The translations under genes and the position numbers were made by a program. A stretch of DNA of 64,000 nucleotides, taken from Limanda limanda. Lineage: Eukaryota; Chordata; Actinopteri; Pleuronectiformes; Pleuronectidae. Position 1 is the first letter of the stretch; each line of letters begins with the position of its first letter. This document shows positions 1 through 12,060 of the stretch, piece after piece. Where the stretch lies: assembly GCF_963576545.1 (NCBI RefSeq), contig NC_083644.1:25919393-25983392 (forward strand), read 5' to 3'. The notes below the pieces were generated by a model that had not been told where the DNA came from, ran no database searches, and worked only from the letters and a program-made list of their open reading frames with translations.

Positions 1-2029
1 TGTTCAAGGAACAAAAGCTGCAAATGATCAGAGCTGAACAATGGTTGGGCCCACAGTAAGATTCTCATTTACCTCTCACCTCTGTTCTGAACCCATTATC
101 TTCTGTTTGTGCGTTAGAGGCCGCTCCTCTTCCCTTGCTCTTCTCAGAAATCATGTTTGTGCATAACAGAAAACACGTGTCAGATTTTTCGTGCTTCCTC
201 TTTGAGCTCTGCACTGCAGTTGGTCAGAGTGACCGGTAGAAAATTGCAGCACCGCCAAGTAGTTCAGGGAGTGACGCAATGAGCTGGTAAAAGTAAACCC
301 TTGTATCCTGGAAGTGGGAATTGTGAAACAGGAGTCGGTTAGGTATTTACGCACATTTAGCCACCTCCAGATAAGTCAACTGTCGTTTCTGAGAAGTTGC
401 TCAGCCTGAGGCTCTAGACATTTGAGCAGCAAACCCTCAGTAACTTAACTTCTTATCATTTGTGTAAATCTGCCTCAGTAGTAAACTTAGTGCTGCAACT
501 GTAGATGCTGACCATTTTTTAAACGTTGCACATTTATTTCATGATATAATGTCCCTGGTCAATCCATGATTATGAACCAAATTAAAATATCAGCGATCCC
601 AGAAAGATCAATCCTAAAAACTTTTTCATTTCATTATCATTTACACCATCATGTGAAATCTTTAATGGATAGATTAGAGCCTTGTGGAAAAACAGCCCAG
701 ACACATGGTGAATCCTGATGACTTTACTGATCACCCAACTTCTCCTCGAGAACCACAATGAGGTCGACATGTTTGTTTTTGAGTGAATTATTCTCTAAAT
801 TAATGACATTTCAATCGGCCTCGACAGTTAGGTTCAGCACTAAATAGCATGTGCTAGACAGTATATTAGCTGTTGCTAACACTAAACAAAAATGGTGTCA
901 ATAGTAAACACACAGGATTGTTTATATAATGAGTGTGTTAGTCCTTTGTCAGTAGCATTTCACTTTAAGCATTGCTGTGTTTAGTTTGTCTGACAGAGCG
1001 TCTTATGGCTGTAGCTTGCTTGGTCTTGTCAGTTCTTCAGCAGCTCTGGAGCTTTGAAAGAAACCACAAATCCTTAAATATATTTGGAAAATTGCTCCCT
1101 GTTCAAGTACATTATATTCTTCAAAATAGCTCAGAAAATAAAAACCCTTAACAAATTGTCAGATTTATTGTTAGTACTGTTAGTAAGTGTCACTTCAGGG
1201 GCCACTCAAATTTCAGATGGGGCCAGTGCCCCCCTGGATCTGCCCCCAGATCCTGTTGTAGTTGTAAGTTTGAACTATCCATGTGCTGTGAATACCATGG
1301 AAACATCCTCTGATTTCACCATAACAGAAGGGTGGTGTTGTCAGAGCAATTAACAGCAATTTTGTGATGAAATTCCTCAGAAACCCTGGCACAAATCCCA
1401 GAAGCGTTAACAGTACCTGCCTTATTTGACCCACTAAAATCCACACCCACAGCAGTTTGGATTTTCACAAGCTGTTGCAGTAATAACATCGTCAGCAACA
1501 GACCCGTAAGAGGATGAAAACATTGTTGTGTCGCTCATTTTATTGACCCAGATTCTATTGAAGCTTATTTGTTATTTCCAGCTTATGAACATTTGGAAGT
1601 TTTGTACACTGATCACTGGATAACAAAGTTGGTTGAATGCCATCTCATCATGTTCAGCTCATTTTAACTACTTCACATGTTGTTGACCTTTAATATCTTG
1701 CAACTGCATGCTTTATATGTTGCTTTAGATACAGTGGTTTCTAAATAATTCAACACATTATGATATAAAATCAATAAAAACCCTAAATCTATTGGTGATC
1801 CACCTTGTTTGCTGGATTTTTTACTTTGTATCAAGTCAGCAGCAGCCTCTGTAGTATTCTTTGCAGCAATCTGACCTTTAGGTTGCTTCTTTAATCCGGA
1901 GGAACAGCATGTGGCCAGGATGCATTTGAATAAATTAACCTATTGGTTCTCCTTACACAAATACCAGCACCTCTCTGCACTCATTAGTGCACACACAGTA
2001 TATAACCTATTTGTTTTTTCTTTACACAG
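1..2029. other. gng12 5' flank or intron, no coding exon seen
   Basis: No exon could be supported here. The stretch ends at the acceptor of the first coding exon of the G-gamma gene. That exon begins with untranslated sequence, so this is most likely intron, with the promoter and non-coding first exon further upstream or outside the window. A decayed dispersed repeat lies near 690-960. The short open frames are not bounded by usable splice sites and look like chance. Confidence 0.5.
690..960. repeat. Dispersed teleost repeat, family A, copy 1
   Basis: The text around 700-790 (a gacacatggtgaatcctgat core, then atgaggtcgacatg) and the trailing tract rich in gctaac/gtgctag words resemble copies at 16880-17340 and 20325-20480 in this window. 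The same consensus is common in fish introns. It has no coding capacity. I do not assign a named family. Confidence 0.5.
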
Positions 2030-2057
2030 GTTTGAGCACAGCTGTTCAAAAACAGCA

Positions 2058-2365
2058 ATGTCGTCAAAGATGCAGATCTCCAGCAGCATCGCTCAGACCA
2101 GGCGGACGGTGCAGCAGCTGAGGATAGAGGCCAGCATCCAGAGGATAAAGGTGCGTTTATATTCCTGTGCACTCTGAGAGGTCCACTTCTGCTGCATTTA
2201 TGTTGAGGGTGATCAGCGTGCTGACTGATTTCTTTGCAGGTGTCTAAGGCCTCGTCCGACCTCATGCGCTACTGTGGAGAACACGCCAAGAATGACCCTC
2301 TGCTGATGGGCATCCCTGCCTCTGAAAACCCTTTCAAGGACAAGAAGCCTTGCACTGTTTTGTAA
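2058..2365 (+). CDS. gng12: Guanine nucleotide-binding protein gamma-12
   Basis: Two coding exons, 2058-2150 and 2240-2365, encode a 72-residue protein, the usual length of GNG12. The first exon opens at an acceptor at 2027-2029, and the ATG lies 28 nt inside it. The intron is 89 nt (donor gtgcg, acceptor ttgcag) in phase 0. The product matches human GNG12 closely: an N-terminal half with [20 protein letters not shown], then [12 protein letters not shown], then NPFKDKK. It ends in the prenylation box CTVL, whose final leucine predicts geranylgeranylation. The protein pairs with a G-beta subunit at the inner face of the plasma membrane and signals downstream of receptors. Fish carry gng12a and gng12b; which one this is cannot be told here. 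The neighbour gadd45a supports the call, because GNG12 and GADD45A are adjacent in human. Confidence 0.95.
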
Positions 2366-5300
2366 GGGAACTGAGCTGAACTCCTGCTGCTTGTCCTTTT
2401 TGATGTTTGTGTGGAAAAGATCTGATAGTAATACAGTTCACTTCTTGCCTTAAGGCCAGCGTATCCCTATTCATTTTTCCCATGCCTGCTGCAGTTGATA
2501 AGGAATGGATTCAGTCAGATAGCTGCTACACCAAAGAAACAGGTGTAAATCTGAAGCTGTGACCTCTGATCAGAACTCAGAGCTCAAAGCAAAGGTGAAT
2601 AAAAGTTTGAATGGAGGCTCAGCTGTGATTTTTTCTTCTCTGTGCCGTTAGCTGATAAGATCTAGAGGAAACTGTGCAACCAAGGGAGAGTCCTTGACTC
2701 TCTCATTATCACAGCGTGTATAAACAAGCCCCCTCAATCATTTGTCCAATCAGATTTTGGCTTTCAGCTTTCACCTCTTACTTTCATCTGGCTCGCTGTG
2801 GGAAATGTTTTTTGTAGTTTAGTTTGTTAGTTTTAGTGTGCTTGTGATAATGAGCGCCTGAGATAATGGCGTCCTGTGGTTGGACTAGTAAACTGTGCTG
2901 TCTATCACACAGGAGGACAAATAGAAAGAGCAGAAGTCCAGTGCCACTGCTCCTGTGATATTATTTGCCATCTAGTCACAGTCAGAAATTACTGCAACAC
3001 TTGATTTAAAATGTTGATCAGATTTTCTTTTTGTGGGGCTCTGTTGGGATAGAGTGTAAACATTTTTTAACAACGAGTTGAATGAATATTTGTTTTCTGC
3101 CACTTACCGTCTAGCTAACAGCTAAATCACCAACACTGGACACCCTCATCTGAATCCAGTGCAAAGCCATTCAATATTATGAATACGCTGTCTAAGTGAT
3201 GAGTCATTTTTCTAAACAATCTGGCATTTTTTTGTTAATTTTTGTTGATGAAAACATGATGTCCGATCATCACACACATATTTAAGACCAATCTCTGCCA
3301 TTTAATCACTGTCACTATTAGATTATTAGACCTCTGGTCCCCACCAAAGAATTATTAATGTCATTATTATTATTAATCCGTGCAGTAACTCTCCTTAGAG
3401 CTGAGGATTATACTGTACTATTACTATACTATTACTTTACGATTGCTGTACGGTTAGGCACCTTTAGACCTGTAAACACCAGATGACTGTTATACTCTTG
3501 AGTTTGAAACATTCCACATTGACAGCTGCTCCAAATCCTCTTGGCTGTATTCATCTGTGTGTGCAAATCAACTAATATTGCAATTTTGCCAGCCAGCGCC
3601 TTAATGATGAAGTAATCGTGCCTCAACCTTTTGACTACCTTATAGTCACACAAGTGCTGTTGTGTAATACTATGAATAAAAAAGGCCCTTCAGGTGAAGG
3701 GAGTATATCTGACAATAGGCTATTTACCCTGTGTATGACGTCCTACTTCTAAATGACTCACGAATGTCCATGTATCATAGTAAGCGCTGGCTTGTAACTG
3801 TCTAATGTACTTTCTGCAGGATTGCACTGATTCAGTAAAACATTAACTCTCAATTTCTGTTTTGCACCATTAATCAACTTTTGGATTAAAAGTGAATGTG
3901 TTGTTCCGGTTAATTGTGTATTCTGTTGATTTGTAGTGAAGTTAAATGTTATTAGAAAAAGCAGGTGGTTCCTCACACATGGTGAGTATAACTACTTACT
4001 TTATGTCACCTTCTGCCTTAACCTGTCTGTGGTAAGTGCAAATAAACCTATGGAAAACAAGTCAGTATTGTCCAGACTGTGTTTGACTGATGCATTTATC
4101 AGTGAGTGTGTGAAGTAACATGTTTGAAAGAGATGATCGACTTTAAGCATTAATTATATGATGCTGCACTAATCAATATTTTGGTATTATCGATAGATCA
4201 GAAGAGTACATGTACTGTGAAACTGTCACTGATGGTGCCATACCCAAAGAGAACTGCGACCAACTTTGCAGTTGCGTTCATCTATAAAGAGCATTTTGGT
4301 ATATTTCAACTCATTGTCTTGTATCCCACTTTCAGGGTGGAAAAAGGGATGTAATGTTACTAGAATAAAGTCATAATTTTTAGCTACATGTCATTTTACA
4401 GATGATGCTCAATACTTTATTGCATAAACTCCACATTATCATAAGAATCAGGAATCAGGAAAAATCAAACTGAGTCTATAGAAAGAATGACACAGACTTT
4501 CAGGAAGTTTACTCTCTCGAAGAGGAGGAAATGTTTGGTCGTGGTCCACTGTATGTTGTTGGTCACAACCGCATGATATTCAACAGGGATTTGATAGTTT
4601 CACAGCGAGAATGGTTCAAGATTTTGGTTATAGAAGGATGGAACTCAAATTCCCTTATTGTCGTTATTTGACGACTTTATTCTCATGATATTACAAGTGT
4701 CTAATCAATTATGACAGAATAAAAAGAAGGAAAAAAACCTCTGCTGTAACGAATTGTTGGCCCTAGCTCTCATCAAACATATTTCCAGCTGCATTAGGCA
4801 TCTGTTGCCATTGTATAAAATCCCCGGTTCATGACCTGTCTGGTGCTAAGCAACAGTTTACAGGTGAGATATTTGAGGACGGCATGGAGACAAAAACTGA
4901 GAATGAAAATCTGAGTTTATATATGTTGGGTACCAAGGACTGCTAAAGTTGCTCCATGCCTGCTGGGTCACGACGATTGTGCAATTTTTTGCTGATATAT
5001 CAACTTTATTGTTGGTGATTAAATGTCAGCTTAGTGTTTACACATTGTCCTGCTGCCAAGCAGCCAACAAAATGCTGCTTTAAAATGAAACTATTCTGCA
5101 CTTGCTGTGCTCAGATTATTCCCTGAGGCTCGACTTCCCGCAAAAGTTCACATGGGGAAAAAAAAACTTGAACTGCTACTGGCAAATACATTCATTCATC
5201 TTTGTCTTTGAAAAGGTGATTATAGTTTGTGGGATATGAATTTAAACTCTAATGTGTGAATGAAGCGTAGAGAATTCTAACATCCCTTTTAAAAGAGGCA

Positions 5301-5500
5301 CACTGCACTGAACAGTAAACTCTGTATTTATCAGAAACAGATCAGTCTTGTCTCTGCCAGTATTAATGATAGTGTCTTTTTTTTATGTTGACAACATTAC
5401 AGCTATTCATTGGGTCAATTAGTCATTAACGAATTCGGTTGTTAAGCACTTGCTTTATTGAAATCACTGATCGCCACTTCCAACAAGTGCATCTAAGGAT
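2366..5500 (+). other. gng12 3' UTR and downstream intergenic DNA
   Basis: An AATAAA at 2598-2603 is the first polyadenylation candidate after the stop. Further candidates lie near 3675 and 4040, and long 3' UTRs are usual for this gene family, so the true end is not fixed. The rest is AT-rich and shows no exon or recognisable repeat. Confidence 0.4.
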
Positions 5501-6600
5501 TAGGTCAGGAGAACACAAACCTTTGCGGTTTGCTCAAGTTAACTGCAGCCCCAGGCCACGGTCAGCCTGTTATGAATAATCTCTGCTCCCGTGGGCAGCC
5601 ATTTCTCTCCTGTCTCTGTCTCCACAGGTATGATGTTACATCCAAAACAAGGTCAGCCCATATGCTGGCCCACATTGATGTAATCTTCACTCGTCAGGCC
5701 GACAGTACTGGTTTATAGCAGCTTCTTTCACACTGATTGTGTTACCTTTCAGTTTCATGTAGACGCTCTGAGATAAGCCCGTCATCTACTATCGTCAATA
5801 TCTCACCTACTTTTAGTAGGTACACTTACGTTGGCATATTTGTGTGTCATCTAGAAGCACAATCTTCACCTGGAACTAAAAATGTGTGGCAAAGCTAATG
5901 TAGTTTCATTTAAATTGTGTTGTTTAAATTGTGTTGAGGGTCCTGTCATGGACTGACCGAGATCTGTTCAGTGGCGTGCCGACCTGCATGTTTTGTTCTC
6001 CGTACATCACATTTGCAAATGGCCCCCTTTAACTTCAGTCTATTTAACAGAGCCACAGAGCCTCCAGCCACAGTCCCACCCCACATTATTTTCCGGTCTT
6101 CCAGTCAGTCCCGCATTTTGACCCACTTTTCCCTCCTCATCTGTTATCCACTACCCGGCCGCACCACCGGGGAGGTCTGCTGTCCTCTTCATATCCTTGG
6201 CTGCACACTGACATCTCATTGGCAGACTGGCCTCTCTAATTACAAGTGTTGCTATTGTCATTGTGTCAGTTTAACGCCTCTATTAATGGGGCTATTTTTA
6301 GCCGTGAAGCATAAGTACTGCTCAGTTCTGGCAATGGAGACGAGAATAGCCCTGAATCATGCATCCATTGTCTTGTGACCCTCTGTGTAGAAAAGGCTTT
6401 GTCCCTCCCCATTCTGTGCAAGCACCAATAGGTTCTGGTTTTCTCTTTTGCAGCCTGAAATGGTTCATCAACGTGATTTTTCCCTTATTGCCTCCCTGCT
6501 ATTTTTAATCCCCTCAGCAGTAAATTTAGCCGTGATTACGTACATGCAGAGGGCTGTGAGGTAAGCGTCATCACGACGAGCGCCATCCCACTCACATTTA
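5501..6600. other. Non-coding stretch, possible regulatory DNA
   Basis: This part of the gng12-gadd45a gap has a more complex, mixed composition than its AT-rich flanks and has short homeodomain-like TAATTA/ATTA words. An open frame spans about 5971-6378 but has no family resemblance and no splice context. I read it as non-coding and possibly conserved; that needs an alignment. Confidence 0.3.
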
Positions 6601-7009
6601 ACTACAATGGGAATTCTCCTCCCCTCAATGTAACTAGATATTCAAAATATGCAAAAGGTCACATTTCACGGGAGTTCCCATGTGGGAGTGGAGCAGAATA
6701 CAGGGAATCTCCAGCTTTAGACCAGAGGATGTAAATATTTTGGTTTAAATTAACAGTATGAGTCAAATTAAAATAACGGTGGCAGACTATTGAAGTAAAT
6801 ATAAATGTTGCTGTTGGTCCAACAGATAAGGTCAGAAACATGAGAGTAAAACACCAGGTCAATATCCAAACCCTGTGGGAAAACAGGGGCACGAGAGGCG
6901 TGTCCTGAGGGAAATTGTTCAGTTCCTCAGGAAACATGTGACTTCCTGCATGCTCACCTGTCGCAACAGGAGATCATTAAGGCAAAACCACCCAAGAAAC
7001 TGTTGTTTG

Positions 7010-7697
7010 TTTTGTTTATTTCAGTAATCTTGACAAATTACAGGAAATAATGCACTATAAATATGACTCGTTAAATTAATAAACACATAAAAATATCAGT
7101 TAGTGGACAAGTCTAAACATTGCAATGCCCCTCAGATAATAATAATAATAACAATAAGCTTTGAAAACTTTCCCTTTAGAGTTATCAAAGTGACAAGTCT
7201 TAAATAGTATTAAATAAATGTGCAGTCAAAGAAATGCTTGGAGTTTGGTCAATTTTTCCTCAGGCTCTCACTCTGACTGGTCCTCTCCAGTGTGGTCAGG
7301 TTCTTGGGAGTCTTGTCAACTGAGGCGCTCTGTCTCTGCTCCCCCCCCCCCCCCCTCAGTGCCGGGCGTGCGCTCACCACCACGTGTGCTTCTCCTCTCA
7401 CATGATTCAGTTTCCTGTAAAAAGGCTTCTATCTCGGCAGAGAAAGGCGCGGTCATACATTGGAAATCCTGGAACCAAGACTGCTGAGTCACCCTTTCTT
7501 GGCCCATGGGTTCACCCTGACCTGGTAAAGTTGCTGGAACGCAGCGCTCTCTCTCGTGCTTTCTCTGTCGCCAGCCCCTCCCGTCTCTGTCTGTCTCTGG
7601 GGCGCGTTCCAAAGGAGTCCGACACAGACAGTAACACAGGCCTTGTGAAGAAACTTTTTTTCCCCTCAAAATGCACACGATACGTTCATATTCCATT
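7010..7697 (-). other. gadd45a 3' UTR
   Basis: This follows the gadd45a stop on the minus strand. An AATAAA in the minus sense at about 7014-7019 would end the transcript near 7000. The UTR contains AU-rich words near 7205-7220, which fits the unstable stress-induced mRNAs of this family. It also contains a run of 15 C (15 G in the transcript) at 7341-7355. The open frames here are on low-complexity sequence and are not genes. Confidence 0.6.
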
Positions 7698-9072
7698 TCA
7701 TCGGTCGGGCAGGTTGATGACAGGCACCCATTGGTCCAAACAGCGACTGTCTCTGCAGAATCGGTTCACTTTGCTCAGCGCAGGGTCCTTCCACAGGGAG
7801 GACTGGGGGTTCTGCAGGGGAGGGACAAAGCAGTTACCACCTGCTGATTTATGAACGTGCAAACAGTCTGAAATCACTCACATTGCACAACCATGACTCG
7901 TAACCTTTTCTTGCAATATATGACAAAGGCCGGGAGAACGACTCGTTTTACCATCTGAGGGGAAGTGAGCAATGTGCTGCAGTTTTAGAGTGAACAGACG
8001 TGAGTAATGACACTTACAGTAACTAGAACACAGTGCAGGTCCATGGGCTCCCCTCCAGGTTTCACTCCGCCGAGGATCTCCGCCAGACGCCTCGTGTTGC
8101 TCACCCGCAGGATGTTGATGTCATTCTCGCAGCAGAACGCCTGGATCAGGGTGAAATGAATCTGAAGAGCCACGTCCTCCTCCTCGTCGTCTGTGGCCAG
8201 CAGACACAGCACCACGTTGTCTGGGTCCCTGTGGTAAACAAGGAGACAGATTAGTGAAGAGAACAATCCCACACTCCCCCTGAACGATGGGTGTCAGAGC
8301 TGCAGCGGTTCAGACTATTTTTAACTTACGCGTTCAGTGACTTTGCTGCCTCGTACACACCGACAGTGATGCAATTCTGAGGCAAGGCAGAGGTCAGGAC
8401 CTCCTCTAACGCTTTGGCCACCGAGTCCATGCTGAGGGAAACACAAATAGCACACATTTACTGAGAAGTCATCAATCAAAGAAATATACATTACAACATA
8501 TATTATATCACATTTTAGGTCCAAGTTAAATATTGTGAATGACAACTACTGATGTAACATTGCACTGAAATGTTTGGACTAAGGAATCTCATGTATTATA
8601 TATATATTTATCAAAGATTCTGAAAATGAAATAATCTTGGCTGCATCAAATAATAAGTTTAACACTATACGCTGCAAAAACATTGATGTGCTTGTTTCTA
8701 TGCTAGACATTGATATTGACATGTTTATAAACATGGTTGTGTGTATTTTAATCTATGTTGTGTTGTATTTCCTCTGGACCCTGGGTCTGAATGACAAAAG
8801 TCACCACTGCAGGAGTAACACGCTGTAGTAAACAGAGGAGACAATAAAAGATCCGTCCATCATTCATACACAATGCACGTTAGCTTAAACTGCTAAAGCT
8901 GCTTACTAGCATAAAGCGACACAGACAAGCACCTGACAGAAGCATGAAGCTAAATCAAACGTGTCCAGGTTAAAGCGCAAGACCGGTTAAATAAAAACGT
9001 GCAGGTGGAAATAAGCAGAGTAAGAGCGAACCTTTCTGACGAGTTGTCCCCGCTGCTTTCTTCTAAAGTCAT
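7698..9072 (-). CDS. gadd45a: Growth arrest and DNA-damage-inducible protein GADD45 alpha
   Basis: Four coding exons on the minus strand, in transcript order 9032-9072, 8330-8431, 8018-8228 and 7698-7811, total 468 nt and encode 155 residues (human 165). The phases join cleanly. The protein starts [10 protein letters not shown], carries VAKALEEVL and [13 protein letters not shown] (exon 2), [20 protein letters not shown] and [20 protein letters not shown] (exon 3), and ends with [12 protein letters not shown] and [12 protein letters not shown] (exon 4). The acidic DDEEED patch and four-exon layout are typical of the family. GADD45A is a small nuclear stress protein that binds PCNA, p21, CDK1 and MEKK4 and links DNA damage to cell-cycle arrest and p38/JNK signalling. 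The first intron uses an unusual donor (GTTCGC), but the join reads on in frame. An a/b fish paralogue suffix is undecided. Confidence 0.96.
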
Positions 9073-9204
9073 ATTGCACATCCGAGCGGCTTGTTGCTGT
9101 CCCACAATCTCCAGGGCGAGCGTGTGCGAGCTGCAGAGAGAGAGTCGAGTCTGGTCTGACTCCTGGGCTGCAGCTCCTGTCCTCACTGCTCATCTGCATA
9201 AACC

Positions 9205-9260
9205 GGTCCCGTTGGTCACGTGGACATACCTCAGACAGATATTTATATACACCCGGCGTG
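9205..9260 (-). promoter_or_regulatory. gadd45a core promoter
   Basis: On the minus strand a TATATAAAT element sits at about 9241-9249, roughly 170 nt upstream of the gadd45a ATG, which puts the expected start near 9212. A palindromic CACGTG E-box (9218-9223) overlaps that start region. GADD45A promoters in other vertebrates also have a TATA box. This is read from sequence only. Confidence 0.6.
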
Positions 9261-9970
9261 TCTTTGTGTCTGCAGCGACCCCCCGCGGTGTAACCTCGCA
9301 GCTACAGCTATTTTGAAATAGTAACACGATCTCCAGTCAATCATATACTGCAAACATGCGGGCTTTCCTTTTGAACTCGTCTACTGTGCAAATGGCGTGC
9401 GAGATGCAGTGTAACGTAAAAAAACAACAACAGATAAACAGATGTTTCATCCCCTAGGCTTGTAATCTGCAATAATTCCATTAAACCTGCATCGTAGCAT
9501 ATTTGCACTACAGATGACAATAAACTCATGAATCTTGAATCTTGCATCTTGCAGCTTCATCCAAGCCCAGACATTCAATTTCCTTTACACCGTGTTTTAA
9601 GCCTAAATGTCAGGTGACGACAGCAGCGATACTTGCGAGAACCTGCAATAACTGTACTTCTCACTGTTGTTGTCATATCGTCACCCTCTTCAACTAATGG
9701 CCAAGTCATTTTTTCACAAACAAATTCACCAAATATTGAATATATGATATTTATTAATAATGTCACTCAAAAGGGTTATGACAATAGATGACTATTGAGA
9801 TTCTAATAACAATATCTGTCAATTATGTAACATGAGAGGAATAAATGATTTAGGCAAATTTTTGAACATGCCTTTGTGACTTAAGCTATTTCAAACCTTC
9901 AACTCTGTCAAAAATAAAGCATAACTAACAAACTAACTAAACATAATGCTGAGGAGGCATGTGCATCTCC

Positions 9971-10316
9971 TCAGTGCTCCCTCCAGCTCTTCTTTGATGG
10001 GTTCTTGACTAATGCCTGACAGGCATGACACGTTTCATTGATATTTATATGTTTGACTTTGAACTCCTTGAGTTCTGGATGGTCTTTGATCACACCTTTA
10101 AAGGATGGGGTATAGTCTGGATCGATTATCATCATCAGATATATCCTCTTCATGGTGTGGATGTGTCTGCTTTGTATCTTCAACATCATCAACGGGAGGG
10201 TTTAAGGTATTGTCTGCTCCATCTGAAACAGAGTCTTGGCCTGGTACATGCTGGATCATTGTCATTTTCAGTGGATGAGGACTGATCGGTGTCAGAATTG
10301 TCACGTGCATCTCCTA
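9971..10316 (-). pseudogene. Unrecognised protein-coding fragment, possibly transposon-derived
   Basis: On the minus strand an acceptor-like tag at about 10316 opens an exon-like frame rich in D/E/H (VDDVEDTKQTHPHHEEDISD) that stops in about 70 codons. An overlapping frame shifted by one continues as DPDYTPSFKGVIKDHPELKE, then ETCHACQALVKNPSKKSWRE, before stopping at 9971. The composition looks like real protein rather than chance, and the two frames look like one broken by a frameshift. I do not recognise the family. It may be a remnant of a transposon ORF or a lost gene exon. Confidence 0.35.
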
Positions 10317-11059
10317 CCAAAAAGGAAAAACATTTCAACCCTTTGAGGTGTACAGTCACAAATGTGTGATCATTCTGAAAAACATTCATTGCCTCATGGT
10401 CACTTGTATTAAGCTACATCACGGATTCCCAAAGTGGTGTGCATGCATCCCTGGGGGTGCACAAGCTGTTGTAAAGAGGATCCTTTGTACATTTTTAGTT
10501 ATACACATAATTTCTAGATGTTAGATTACAACACGGTATTTAAATCTTTCTTAATTGGATCATGTAATGTGGAAAAAATTAGACAAAAACTGTAGATGAA
10601 ATATTGTTTGTAAAGACAGAAAACAGCCACAGATTCTGGAGCCTTCCCACTCTTTGCTAAAATGGACCTAGCTATTTTGCTGGCTAAAATGCTGACTAAA
10701 AAGACTGAATCAAAAGACAAAATAACCATGCAATATTTATATCCTAACCTATATTATAGTAAACCTCATCACTTAGCAATAGGGGACGAGCCCTGAATCA
10801 TGGAAATAACTTCAGCGGCTAGGTAGATTTTTGTTCTTCTTGATGCAGCCGCCATCTTGAAAAGCTTGTAAAATTGTCACATTTGTAAAATGTGAAAAAG
10901 TCACATTTTCTTTTGACTTCACACTCTTGACATGGGCCATTATTCCAAAGGGGTAGAATCGCATGATCTGTTCAACTGAGGATCTAGGCGATTTTACCAG
11001 AGGTAGCCAGCGTCATGAGAAGATGATTTAGGCAAAAAAAAAATGACTTAGGCCTCTAT

Positions 11060-11360
11060 TTTAGGAAGGTGACAATATGGTGTAAATGGGGAGAATTTGT
11101 GAACTCAACTCTTCACCCAACCATCGGATTAATGGTGCACTATCCCTTTGATCGTCGAATTCAAGTGTTTCATTCAGTCCCATTGCCGTTCGTCGGACTA
11201 GGCCCCTTAGTTCCAGTGAAGGAAAATCCGATGCAAAAAGGCTTGGTCTGGTGAGATTGGTGCGGAAGAACTTGACTGGCCCTCACAGAGCCCTGACCTC
11301 AACCACATCAAACACTTTTGGGATGAACTAGAACGGAGATTGCGAGCCACATGTGGCTCT
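11060..11360 (+). mobile_element. Tc1/mariner-like transposase remnant
   Basis: The frame at about 11256-11350 reads [20 protein letters not shown], then ELERRLRA. This is the C-terminal part of the Tc1-like DDE domain (usually SPDLNPIEHLWDELERR), including the last catalytic acid region. Upstream, 11140-11240 encodes a piece resembling the centre of the same transposase ([12 protein letters not shown]). The stretch between them, which normally carries the second catalytic Asp, is missing, and no terminal inverted repeats were found. It is a dead internal fragment. Confidence 0.8.
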
Positions 11361-12056
11361 ATTTGAGGTTTCTACGATGTCATAAAAGCTCCTATAGATG
11401 TAATGTGCTTTTGTATTTTCTTGTGATTATATTGCATGTTTACTTATTTTTTCTTGTACCGGGGTTTTTCCTTTTGACTGTGCTACATCAATGGATCTGA
11501 AAGTGTGGAGCAAATTTTTTGTAGCCATTTATTTCTTCACTCCAATTTACATATCGTATTATTCATTATATTCAGGGTGAAGTCTCAAAAGTATAAAGTG
11601 GATAATAATGAAATAGAAAATTAATATAATAACTGAAATGGGCAAAGGTTTGCAGACAGGGTGCGCCGCAGTTTGGTGAACCTACAGACAGCAGTGAGCG
11701 CCACTGGTGGAGATTCAGGGCATTGCAGCTCTTCACTGCATGAAGCTCTTGAGTTGTCCCAACCGACTCTGGATCAGTTTCCATGAGGCGTTGCTCCCTG
11801 TAACTTCACCGACACTGTCTGCAGACCAGCCCACTCTTAACCACAGTCACCCTCCCCATCCTCCCACCGGCAACGTGGCAACACTCGATGTGTTTGTCTT
11901 TTCTTCTCATCTTTCACAAATCTGAGGACACGAATTTCCACGTATCCCAATGTGTGTACTTATTTATGATATTAAGCCTGAGGACTGATTACATCTTTTC
12001 CTGCTGATGTTGGACTGCAGCTGTCAAACTCCTCAGGGCGGGCTCCTGTGTTTACT

Positions 12057-12060
<4 letters not shown>

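Larger units (their letters stand above)
9317..12060. other. gadd45a-sec16b intergenic gap
   Basis: These are the head-to-head flanks of gadd45a (-) and sec16b (+). The gap contains an unrecognised open-frame fragment (9971-10316, minus) and a broken Tc1-like transposase (11060-11360). The rest is AT-rich with no exon I can support. In human, genes homologous to those on either side lie on different chromosome arms. Confidence 0.5.

Noticed and set aside
5971..6378. 135-codon open frame as a gene
   Set aside because: No clear start context, domain or splice sites, and its composition is mixed; a conserved non-coding block is more likely.
7316..7854. Open frames of 126 and 156 codons around the end of gadd45a
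   Set aside because: They cover the gadd45a 3' UTR and terminal exon in other frames, with low-complexity composition and no family match.
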